Of a stretch of DNA of 64,000 nucleotides, positions 53,850 through 64,000 are shown piece after piece. Under the pieces are notes generated by a model. That model saw nothing but the letters and a program-made list of their open reading frames with translations. It made no database searches and was not told the origin of the DNA. The number at the start of each line of letters is the position of its first letter. The first letter of the stretch is position 1. The DNA is from Lonicera japonica. Taxonomy: Eukaryota > Streptophyta > Magnoliopsida > Dipsacales > Caprifoliaceae. Both the position numbers and the translations under genes were made by a program. The stretch spans positions 36,001-100,000 of the forward strand of contig JAKCWG010000730.1 of NCBI GenBank assembly GCA_021464415.1, in the 5' to 3' direction.

Positions 53850-56411
53850 TTATTGGTAAAATAAGTTTTTCCCTAACTTTGAAAGCTCATAACTTCCTCA
53901 TATGATAGCAAAATAACTCCTCGTTTGTGGCATTAGTTAGATTTTGATCCATTCTACAACTTCCATTTTTTTGATCCAGGCTCAATTCACACTCCTCGTG
54001 GGTCATAATTAAGCGCAAAGTAAGAAAATTAACTAAAATCTGCTTGCATCAGAAAATGCAGCATAATATATTTTGGTAGACTGTTATTTTCGACGAATTT
54101 TTGGCACCAATATGTTAGGAATTTGGAAAAACTGCCAGAGACAAAAGTTGTATAGCTCCGAGTTAGCTTTAATTAGGAAAAGGTACATCAATTGGAGTTC
54201 CGAGTGAAAATTTATGCCCAAAATAAGAACAGTGAATCAGAAAAATTTATCAATCATGTTTGACCCATTTTTAACACTTTGACCTGATTTTTATTTTATT
54301 TACGCCCGAAAATCCCCAAATATGGAGCATTATCAATACACTACTAATTCAGAACCTCATAGTGAGGATGTATAGGGATTTTGGGGAGATTTGAGATGGT
54401 TTTCACCTTGGGTTCAAGATTGAGCAAGAATCACAATTATTCTTAATCTTCATCATCTTATTCACTTTGAAGAGCTTAGGGATTCTTGGAGAAATGTAAA
54501 TTCCAGCCATGTAGATCATCATCAATATTCTCAAACTTATGTTAAAGCTTTAAATTGAGGTGGGAATACTAGTATTAAATTTATTTTTCAAAGTATTGCT
54601 TGTTGCATGTTCTTATTACTAATAAATTGGGAATTTTGGTATGGATAGTGATTGGCTTGCATGCACGGGTTTGGGGTTACAATTTATGATTTCTTTTGAT
54701 GTATAAACACTTAATATAACCTCAATTTTGTAATCAAGCCAAAATCCCCACTTGCATGTTATAGTTTCTTATACTTAGACCTATAACCCACCATAACGTA
54801 AATAGTTTCATAATACTAGTTGCACACCATTATATGGTAGTCATATACACCAAAAACATGTATATGACTAACATATGGATATTATGCATGATTGGTATAA
54901 CATGGCTTAAAATCCACACTTTTCTAAATTACGGATATATGTGCATATGTTTGTAAAAAGTAACAATTGTGGGTTTATCTTGTAAAATGGGTACTAGAAC
55001 TTATAAAATGATATTTGTTGAGATTTGCTTTAGATATCATATGGTAATGACATATTGAACACATGAACACAAATGATTAGCTCAATATTTTTTCGTAAAG
55101 TATGGAACTTTACTACTACTTTCGCTATTTGATGGGATTTCTAAACCTATGGAAGGTTGTTATATTTTTCCTTATGGATGGGATTATTACTATTTTTTAT
55201 ATCTCATTATAGTTTTGAGATTTATTAATGGCTTTACCTTTATTAGGCACTATTGTTATACTAGTTGGACAGGACACTTTAATTACTTAGATATGATTAT
55301 CATTATACATTAGCCTATGGCAGGCTTGTCGCTAGGTGTTCTTTGGGAGGACTTGGCTCGGGTAACCAGACTGTGCACAGTAGATAATTATACCTGGTTG
55401 ATCTACTACGTCCTATGGGAGACTTGGCTATGGTAGCCATATTACTATTGTTCCTGTGGAAGGAACGTAACTATGACAAGTCCGAACTATCAATTGCATT
55501 ATTTTTCCCATGGACGGAACGTAACTGGGACAAGTCTGAACTATCAATTACATATGTCCTATGGATGGACAAAGCAACAAGTATCATACGATGGTATAAA
55601 AATAGTGCCTACCTTTGATATGAATACACTTTGGTGGTATTTCCTTTCGTGCTGTATTTTGGTTATAAGAATTCATTTTATTTGTTGGGTTGGGATTGCA
55701 CTTAGTTTGCATTGCACTTCCTATATTTTCATGGCATTTGAGATGAGTACTACTTATATGTATATGGTATACATATGGCTTCTTTATTATTTTAATATGG
55801 CGTGTTGCATGTGTATTACTATGTATACTTTCATGTATAAAACCCTACTAAGCCCGTGTTCGGCTCACTCCCATTTTTCAAACCAATTTTGTAGGAACAT
55901 TCATGGGATGGCGCGTGTATTATATTTAGTTACCTCTGATGACACATATACTTAGTAGTTGTCCACGGTTTGACAACTTAGTTTGCTTGGACTTAGTAAT
56001 TTGTCTTATATATTTACTTTGAATTTTCTAATCAAGTTGTATTTGGAGTTTTAAATAAGTTGTACAGATTAATTAACAAATTTACTAAAACATGGTTAGA
56101 CTACGAAAGGACTTTTCTTCAATGATTGTGTTTGTTTGAGAAATGATTTGATGAGTATCATTTATACAAGTTTTGGTTATTCGTAAAATAGAGGAGACCA
56201 TGCTGAATTTTTTTAAAAATCTAAGATACACCTTCTTTTGTTTATATTGATATATTTTTTTTTACTAATACCACTTTAGAAATGAGAAATATTTGCTAAT
56301 GTTTTTCCTAAATTATAAATTTTACACGACACCTACCGTTGTGAGCGACGGCATCCGTGATTAATCGGATCTTGTGGATCAAAATCCTATAATGAGATTC
56401 AGGGCATCAAA

Positions 56412-56435
56412 AGCCCAAAGGAACTCACAAGTACC
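56412..56435 (-). pseudogene. Copia relic, 24-bp piece between two LTR insertions
   Basis: The minus strand encodes 'TCEFLW', the usual 'A.CEL.WL' motif that follows 'SSAEAEY' in Copia RNase H, with a local frameshift. It is the only Copia sequence left between the LTRs ending at 56411 and starting at 56436. Confidence 0.65.
56431..56435 (+). repeat. TSD 'tacct', left of Tekay-like solo LTR
   Basis: Matches 60033-60037. Confidence 0.85.
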
Positions 56436-59400
56436 TTGTAACACCCCATTCTTTCGTTTCCTCGTAGTTGCCTTCATTTGCTCGTAAATTTCACCTCGGG
56501 TGGTGAAATCTAGTATTAAGGAGCCTCATAGTATTCTAGTACTCCGTATTAGTCATATCAGTCTACCTACATTCGTGTGGGTGATCTTTTAGTAATTCGA
56601 GTGGTTCGAATCAATATTGGCTCTTAAATAGTAAGTTTTGGTCTTATGCAATTTCTTGTTTTTAGCCAACTTTGGGGCATCATAACTTTCTCGTCTTTTA
56701 TCCAATTTGGCTTCCATTTATTCCTACTTTTAGGTTTCATACCATTCTACAACTTTAATTGTTTGACCAAAAGCCAATTCGCACTCCTTGTTGGTTAAAA
56801 CAGCGTCTGAAGTAGGCTAGTTAGTAAAATCTGGTCATTCGGTTGTGCTTCGTCAAAGCGTTGTCTTCGGAGGATTTTTGGGAATTTTTCATCCAGAATT
56901 TGGGGAGACTTCCTCTTAGGAAGTTGTAGATCTTTGAATTGTCTTTCCATGGACATAACGATCACCCCAATCCAAGTTCCGAGCAAGAAGTTATGACCAA
57001 AATACTAACAGTGGTCAATGTTGTGTGAATAAGCTTTGGATCGATCTTGGAGCCATGTGTGTCGAATTTTAACCCCTTTAAACCTTATTTTCTCATCATT
57101 TATCACAGCAAAACACCCAATTCGACCCATGCACTTCCACATACACTTAGAGGGTTCTAGAGGGAGAAATGGGTGAGATTCTTGAGGGATTGAGTGGGTA
57201 TTTCACCTTGATACAAGATTTGAGCTCCAAATATCCATATCCTCCACTATTCATCATCTCCTACCTTCTTCTTCCTCTATGGCTGCGTGAGGCAAAGCTA
57301 GAGATTCGGGATTGTGGCATCAACACTTCACCTAGCACTTCAATCTTGTGCAATATATCATCAATAGAGGTGGGAACACTTATATTGAACTTGCTTTTCA
57401 AATTATTGAATGTTGCATTTGAAATTTCTACACAAGTAGGGGAGATTTTCATGAAACCCTAGGTTTGTAATGAAGCATGTGGATTGGCTAAGGTTAAACT
57501 CCAATTGGTTGTTGATAATGATGGGTTAACACATATATTGCATGTATGTGCAATTAATTTCATGTTTTCACTACATATGTTTGGAGATTCACAATGAACC
57601 CATTTTCTAGTTGCATTTTAACCTATGAATTGGAGGTTTTGGGGTTTGTGCATAGTAGATGCTTATTTGTGGGTTAGAAATACCTATATATCACATTAGT
57701 AACAAGTATCGAGCCCTATTGAAGGGATTTCCTTAAAAACCCACAAAGACGGAACCGTATGTAGTAATGTGAACTTGGCGCTCCTTGTAGACTATCGTTA
57801 ATACTAGTGATAAATACACTACTTAGATACATTCTAATGGTGTGAGAAACATAATTGTGGGGCATAGGTTACCGAGGCCATGTGAAGCTAAGTATACCTT
57901 GAACCTATCGGTTATATTAAAATTATAGGAACCGGTACATAGCTTGATGATGTGACTTGGGAACCATCACAACACACTAACGGCCTTAGTGTACACACAT
58001 GAGACGTAATGACATATATACGGTACCAATAACAAACTAGTTGCTCCTATAATGTGAATAACCATATGATGATATGCATACGGATTATATGTGTGATGAC
58101 GAGGCTAGCTTACATTGATGACTAGCAAATAGTGGGCTATATGGTATTGTATTTATATATGTGATTAGCCCTATGTGTGATGGATTGTGTTGGCCTTTCG
58201 GTGCATTATTGATATATTGTAGTTTCATAAATGCCAGGCCGGGGGCACCGAGCTATAAATGCCAGGCCGAAGGTACCGGGATATAAATACCATTGTATAC
58301 GTATACATGTGCACCATATTGAGGTTGGGGTATGGGATATAATTACCAGGCCGGAGGTACCGTGATATAAATACCAGGTCGGAGGTACCGGTCCTAGTTG
58401 TAGCTGGAGTGGAGCCACCCAAAGCAGACAAGGGAAAGAGCTACCCAATACAGTACGGTGGTAGCCGCCTGTAATGTTATCGTATCGATGTATATTGCCT
58501 TATTGTGGATGAGTATTCATAGTCCTGCATTTATAGTTCCCCTGGCTTGTGGATTAGTTCGTGCGTCTCTATCAACGGGACTATGTTTTTCGGGAAGTAG
58601 TAGCTCTACACTTAGGTAAAACATCCTAAGGTAGTTCTGTCCTTGGAGGAGCTTGCTTGTACGGGTGTCTTCTTGTTAATTATTTGGAGCGTAGTCCCCG
58701 AGAACATGTCTTGCACAGGTTCAACTCCAAATAAATTACAAGTTAAGACCAAGTCCCTGAGCAGTTCGCTCGTTTGAAGGAAACATGATTAGTTTAAAGC
58801 TTGGGGTCCTTCGGGAACATATGCTTTAAGCCTAGTGACCACGGGGTGAAACTGAGGCATTATGCTAAAGATATGATACGAGGACTTATGTGATGTTGAT
58901 ATAGATGATGGTGATAATGTTGATTGTGTTTATTATTATCATATCACATCTTATATTGTTGTGTATGTATATATGATATATTGCCTCGAATGTGATGTGA
59001 ATGACGCTAGATGAATGCGGACGCTATTAAATGGAGCATAATACACATAAAGTGGAAAAGTATTATAACCTAATGGCCTTTAGAAACATGGTATTTGAAC
59101 GTGAGAACGTGGCTTGGTTGTGAGGATAAGCCAATGATAAAGCCTTGTAAATGGCCAAATATGGAATCCACAATGTACTATAATTAAAGAGAAAATAATG
59201 GATACTTGGCCAATAATGACAACTTACGGCATATGTATCAAATAGCATAGTATATCATTGAATTGCAATTGAGAGCAAATCCACGTAGCATGTCGAACCT
59301 TAGGAAGATAAAGTTTGTGTTAAAGTAGCTTTATATCAACAATTCCCTAGTGATACGAGATTTAACTTAGGGTATTCCATGGAAAGTTTAGGGACGGGAT

Positions 59401-60032
59401 AAGTTGATCGGACAGTTAGCTTCCGATGGCTAGGATTGAATTCCTAGTAGGGTTGCATGCACGTGTGGGTCAGTTGCATTACACTGCATAGTTTTTCAAA
59501 CTATTGCATTAATGTAAAACAATTATTTTATATATATAACCTATATAGTTCCCACTGAGCCCGAATTTGGCTTATCCAGTTTTCTAAAACAGTTTTGCAG
59601 TTCAAGCATCGGGGATTAACGCATGGCCTACAAGTCTAGTAGCGTCTGATGTCCATAAATTGTTCTTTGGGTCCTTTACGAAAAGGACCTTATTGTATGA
59701 AGTGATTGGTTCTATTATTTTGTAAAAGATCCTTTGTGTAAGCTTTGATATCAGTTTTGATATATAAACCATTTTCGATGTAAACTTGTTATGTAGATTT
59801 TTATATGTGGAGTGGTTTTATTGTGGAATTTTTGTATTGGTACTTGTATATAAATTGTTTTAATTTTTAACAAGGCGGTTTGTTATACAAATAAGCTCCA
59901 CATGCCGAAATTTTCTGAAACAACATTTCTTAAAGTCATGATTTTGCGTTATAAACCCGCCGTCACGCACGAAATGCATGATTAACCGGGTCCCGGAGGT
60001 GAAAATGTCAGAACGGTATTCGGGCCATCACA
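56436..60032 (+). mobile_element. Tekay/Del-like solo LTR, 3597 bp
   Basis: TGTAACACCCC ... GGGCCATCACA with 'tacct' on both sides, inserted in the Copia relic's RNase H. Its 3' quarter matches 1-738. It contains 25-bp tandem repeats (58227-58390) and the conserved 'tatagttcccactgag' block. No internal region, so it is an LTR-LTR recombinant. Confidence 0.9.
58227..58390 (+). repeat. 25-bp tandem repeats in a Tekay-like LTR
   Basis: Four or five copies of 'ataaatRccaggccgRaggtaccg' (with variants 'gggggcaccg' and 'aattaccaggccggaggtac') are separated by short AT spacers. The other Tekay-like LTRs of the window do not show this array. Confidence 0.75.
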
Positions 60033-60037
60033 TACCT
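60033..60037 (+). repeat. TSD 'tacct', right of Tekay-like solo LTR
   Basis: Matches 56431-56435. Confidence 0.85.
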
Positions 60038-60175
60038 AGCTTCTGCTGAAGATCTAGAAACTGCATATTGCTTTTTACTTTTTCATGAGATTGAATAATT
60101 AATAATTACCATAGAAATTACATAGCCGAATCTTGATTGACCATAAATTTTAGATCCAATGTAGCTTGCATGAGT
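60033..60175 (-). pseudogene. Copia relic, RNase H core
   Basis: The minus strand reads 'SRFGYVIS...NYSIS*KSKKQ' and then 'YAVSRSSAEA', the signature of Copia RNase H (consensus SWKSKKQ; Trp is now a stop). It is cut at the 'tacct' TSD by the LTR at 56436-60032. Upstream sequence (to about 60340) is too decayed to place. Confidence 0.75.
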
Positions 60176-60339
60176 TGCATTATTATAGAAAAAGTAAGGG
60201 TATGATATAATCTCAAACATAGAAAGAGATGAAGAGAAAATGGCAAAAAAAAATGCCCCAATAGTCCAAGAAATATGCTTCCGAACACACTAGAGAGGCC
60301 TTCGACCATTAGAGTACTAATAAGGTAATAGCCCAAAAC

Positions 60340-61100
60340 AAGGGTTAAAGGGAGGGATAAAACCTTCCAAGTTATTGGTTGAGCTTACTCAAATTGATAG
60401 AGAAGCCTTATAGTTATATACAAGGTGTAATTAGAATCCAAATATGATAACTAAATTAAAGCCAAAAAGCAACAAAAATCTACACGATCCCATAATCAAA
60501 GGATCATTCAATTAACACCTAATCGAATGCTTATAAGTAATAAATATTGATAACAATACAATGGCATTCCAAATTTAATTGACAAGTTGATATCAACTTG
60601 ATGTCATTGTATATTTTACATAAAAAGATTTGTATGCGGTATGAGCCTAACTGCATGTTTAGTGTTTCTTTTTTTTTGGCGGACTATTATATATCCAATT
60701 TATTGGTCTGCATATATTTAATTATGTTAACGTAGTTGAGAAAATGGGATCCGACTTTTGCTGCAATTTGTATTTTAGTTACTTGCTTTCTAATTTGGAG
60801 GATGTAGTACGTTAGACAGTCAAGTGAAGCAATTGCAACTTTTGTGTCTTCGATCAGGAGGAATAAAAACCATTGTATGTTTTAAAAAAGACTCAGGCTT
60901 ACACTTCCTTGAATGCTATTTGGTGGCTAACTTGTGGATTAAGGAGTTTGTTATTAGTATAATATGTGATGGAGACATAAATACAAGATCGTTTGATGTT
61001 GCATATAGATTAAACAAAATACTTTTGAAAAACCTTATAAGAATACAGGGATTTCACCTTTGTGGATCATATAGAGGATCCATATGAGGAGACTAGGGTT
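60340..61100. other. Unassigned AT-rich region
   Basis: No recognisable domain. A short plus-strand frame at 60824-61087 has no known motif and is not supported as a gene. Confidence 0.3.
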
Positions 61101-61109
61101 TGATAGCAT

Positions 61110-62350
61110 TAAATCGTAGTCTTGTCAGATTTCTTCAAATCCCGCTGGGCTACGGAAATTGATTATTTTCGCTATCGAAACGATTTCTGATCTTCCTAAT
61201 TTTTTGCGAAATGATTATAACTTTACGTTCCGAATGACATATCAAAAAATCATCCCAATCCAACGGTGCGATCAAAAGTTACGATTGATTTACGACTGGA
61301 GTACCGAAAACCTAAAGATCTTCTATCATATTACTTCCGCCATCAAATCTTGCACCGAGTGTGGGTACGGTATCACCAAGATTTTCTCCTCTCTCAATAG
61401 AACAAACCCTAACTCATGAGAATTATTGTTATTAGGAGAAAAGACAAGGCCGGCGTATATATAAGGCTACGATAGGGACCTTAAGGAGAAATAAGTGTTT
61501 GGGCTTCCTATGAAAAGTAGGAATCCTGATTCCATTATGAATTAATTCCTTCTATAAATTATAATTCACAATACTAAAGAATTATAATTGCACTCCCGTT
61601 CTTATCTCAAAATTATATTTCGAGCTCATTATTATTAAATACTTATTATTCTCCCCATGTTAAGATTACAGATAACCCCATTTAAATTAAATTACTGACA
61701 ATTATATTTAAATGACTTATTAATCATTGAGCCTACCACTTAACTTATTTGACATGTGGATTAACATAATCCAATTACAGGGTTTGACATGAAAAAAACT
61801 TATAAGCTTCTCAAGGGGTTACCATCAATCCCTATACCACTATGTGGATTCCGTCAATAATTAATATTCATCATACATATAGTGTCGTTATCTAATTCAC
61901 GTAGTATATTGATCCATAAATGAATCTCACTCTTAATGAGTCAAAACAACAAACACTATATATATATGTCTACTAATTATTTCAAGATTAAGAGCATAAG
62001 TAATCATAATAACCATGGGATTTTAAATTGTTTTATATAGTCAGTATAAAAACAATTAACCCAAATTGGTCCTGTTCAATACACACAAAATGTACTAGCA
62101 CAACGAGTTAAAATTATACCGTTTCCTGTAGTCAAGATAAACTACTAAAACTTATGCTACAATCCCACCAATGGATGTCCAATTCCATCTAAAACTGTGA
62201 ACCATTAAACTTATATTCTACAAGAACAGATCATATGATCTTCTGTGTATAAGCTATACTTTACACACCAAATCATCTACTATATGGAATAAAAGACACA
62301 CATGCATAATATTTAAATAAATAATATAATGCAACCATTGCCCATAAAGA
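61110..62350 (-). other. Possible Copia-type LTR-like sequence (edges not found)
   Basis: On the minus strand the region has a long AT-rich U3-like part, a TATA-like 'cttatatatacg' near 61465, 'gttagggtttgttctattgagagagg' leader-like sequence near 61400 and further downstream sequence. That resembles large plant Copia LTRs. TG/CA edges and a TSD were not located, so this stays tentative. Confidence 0.3.
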
Positions 62351-62982
62351 TTCTTAATAAAATAGCAAAAACGAGTTTATAACATATCCAAACAAACAAG
62401 AAAATTATGGCTTTCAGTATAACACTTTAACAATATGAACATGAAATCAGGGTGAGGCCTTCCCGAGTTTTTTAGCTTGAGTTCCTATTTCTTGAGGGCC
62501 GTTTTTACTTTGCCCCCTGATTTTATATGTGAACTTAAATGTACCCCATTTTTTCATAATCGTTAGATTTTGCCCCATGTATGCAGGAGAATCTCAAAAA
62601 GTTACATAAAAGCAATGGGTTATATCGAAGGAGAAGACTAAAAAAAACTAGACAATGCGCCCCATATTTACGTTATATATATTAGACAATGCATTTAATT
62701 TTTAGAACTAATGCACGTATATTCGTATCTCTTGTTAGTCCCCGTTATTAATTTTCTCTGTTATACCAAAAAGGAAAGTATAAAAAAACCTCGGTATGAT
62801 CTTTTTGTCTACGAGGAGGATTGTTAATTTAAACCTCATTGTAGATTAGGTAGTAAGATCCAATGGCTTGCAAAAGCTTTAGGGATTTTTCTTATCATAT
62901 CAATCTTGGTTTTAATTCCAGTAAAAGTGTGTTCATTCTATTTTTACTTTTTAGTACACAATTTTGATACCCTTTTCCATAG

Positions 62983-63096
62983 ATTGAGCTCTCGATCCTG
63001 CAGTTGCAGTTTCTTGATGATGAAGGTGATCAAGCTGAACTTTGGGAACTGTCAAGGGTTTTTGTTAATACCCTCATAGAGGAAACCACATGTGAG
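62983..63096 (+). CDS. Putative internal exon of an unidentified gene
   Basis: A 114-bp frame is open in phase 0. It is preceded by a pyrimidine stretch and AG (62981-62982) and followed by GT (63097). It encodes 38 residues including 'LQLQFLDDEGDQAELWELS' and 'VFVNTLIEETTCE'. The composition is helical and acidic. The phase fits the exon at 63515-63597. The protein family is not recognised. A chance ORF is possible, but two adjacent phase-compatible exons argue for a gene or recent pseudogene continuing beyond the window. Confidence 0.4.
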
Positions 63097-63514
63097 GTTA
63101 GCTAGTAACTTCTTTCAGCTCTTTAATTTGGATTGGAACTTACTCGTAACAGCGAAGCGTTCGACTTCGCCCCGTGATCTTAATGTGAAAATAGACATTT
63201 CAGTTTCCATAATTGTAATCCTTTGACTTAAGCCCCCATTTTTATTTATTTCTTTGGGATTTACCTTGCTTGCAAGGGCAAAGTCTAATAATTATGAAAA
63301 AGGATGGTAAGTCTAATTTTGCATATAAAATGGGGGGAAAAGTCAAAAAAAAAACCTTCGATATTTTCCCGTTTGAGTTTTAATGAGGTTAAAGAGGAAT
63401 TACGTAAAAAGGTTTGTTAGCGAATATTAACGAGATATTTAGATTATAGCAAACTATTGATATTACCACTATAGTACTTCTAGAACTAATAACATACTCC
63501 AATTTTTACCTTAG

Positions 63515-63597
63515 AGAGTTAAAGACATCTATTCAGATGCTAATGTTGTTACACTTTTGAAATATGAATGGAAAGATGCCACTTTAGGATTTGCCAG
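63515..63597 (+). CDS. Putative following exon of the same unidentified gene
   Basis: Preceded by 'tttttaccttag' and ending 'ttgccag' before 'gtaaat', a strong donor. 83 bp encode 'VKDIYSDANVVTLLKYEWKD' plus 'ATLGFAR', in frame with the exon at 62983-63096. The intron between is 418 bp with GT...AG ends. The next exon was not found before 64000. Confidence 0.4.
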
Positions 63598-64000
63598 GTA
63601 AATAAATTTCTACGATTCGAAGGATATGCGTTACTTGTTATAACAGTAGGAGTTTCAGCTAAAAATATAGAACATTATACGATTATTATAGTATTTTATG
63701 AATGTAAATATTTGTATCAACCGACTCTTCTATTACTTTATGGTCAGCCTATTGAGAGAAAACCCATGGAGAGTGAATATGAGATTATAGTTATGATTGT
63801 TCCTGATTATCAGATGTTTGAATATGTGGAGCGAATTGCATCTAGTCTCTCGGATGATCCTGCACGTACTTGACCTCAAGGGTGTTAAGGTTAATCTGAA
63901 AACAAACCGAATGGACCAAACCGATCCAGACTGAACCATAAAACCCCGAATTGAAAAAAAAACATAAAATAATAAAATTGAACAAAAACCGAATAGTTTG
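63598..64000. other. Unassigned end of window
   Basis: Intronic or intergenic. The last about 110 bp are A-rich with repeated 'aaaccgaa' and 'gaaccataaaacc' motifs, as often seen at the edge of plant DNA-transposon-derived repeats. It is cut by the window end. Confidence 0.35.

Larger units (their letters stand above)
40529..56411 (+). mobile_element. Tekay-like LTR (about 3.1 kb) split by an Athila insertion
   Basis: The left part (40529-41067) starts TGTAATGCCCG. The right part (53850-56411) resembles other Tekay-like LTRs: the 'gattttgatccattctacaac' block, a 'tggacttggct' segment, the 'aagcccgtgttcggctcactccc' block, and a degraded end 'cagggcatcaaa'. It is a diverged subfamily. The TSD is imperfect ('aatcc' versus 'aagcc'). 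The host is the Copia relic. Confidence 0.7.

Noticed and set aside
55473..55955. 160-codon plus-strand ORF, hydrophobic
   Set aside because: It lies in the conserved body of a Tekay-like LTR and overlaps the shared noncoding block ('aagcccgtgttcgg'). No domain.
60824..61419. Two ORFs of 86-87 codons as host genes
   Set aside because: No recognisable motif, no flanking splice signals examined that support them, and they lie in LTR-like sequence.

Overview
This window is plant nuclear DNA, almost certainly from a eudicot with a large, repeat-rich genome. It is AT-rich. It carries Cassandra elements (plant TRIMs with 5S-rRNA-like LTRs), Athila-, Tat/Ogre- and Tekay/Del-like Ty3/gypsy elements, Copia relics, a plant L1 with a C-terminal RNase H, an RTE LINE tail, a MITE and one plant glutamate-receptor-like (GLR) first exon. 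Nothing bacterial or organellar is seen, and no complete host gene is visible. The species was not identified.

Layout. 1-1224: tail of a Tekay-like LTR, then the 3' end of a Copia element with its LTR. 1474-15788: one full-length L1 LINE on the minus strand, bounded by a 13-bp target-site duplication (TSD) and broken by three insertions. Two of these are Cassandra/Tekay composites (1771-4562 and 6213-10661) and one is a solo LTR (12768-14100). Each of the three has its own 5-bp TSD. 15870-17810: GLR-locus-derived sequence split by a very young intact Cassandra (16238-17072). 17982-18650: tandem TRIM-like units. 18840-22428: three solo LTRs of Tat/Ogre type. 21738-27210: a gutted Athila-like element on the minus strand that keeps one intact 391-residue ORF. 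27541-27918: RTE tail. 27985-29712: second copy of the GLR-derived segment, with exon 1 and a MITE. 30628-39771: Ogre/Tat-like element with gag only. 40370-60175: a Copia relic hit twice by Tekay-like LTRs only 24 bp apart; the first LTR was itself hit by a 12.8-kb Athila-like element (41068-53844). 60176-64000: mostly unassigned, with two splice-compatible exons of an unidentified gene near the end.

How parts relate. Insertion order can be read from TSDs and from empty sites in the duplicated copies: L1 before the Cassandra/Tekay composites, Copia before Tekay-like LTR before Athila, and Athila before the Tat-like solo LTR. All recognisable pol genes carry stops, frameshifts or deletions. 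The intact reading frames are the Ogre-like gag and the 3' ORF of the minus-strand Athila.

Most unusual signals: (i) two independent composites in which a Cassandra terminus and an oppositely oriented Tekay-like LTR terminus share one TSD; (ii) paired short perfect palindromes, different in each family, placed upstream of the putative promoter in several unrelated LTR families and repeated before the 3' ORF of Athila elements; (iii) a strongly conserved noncoding block in the 3' region of two otherwise diverged Athila elements.
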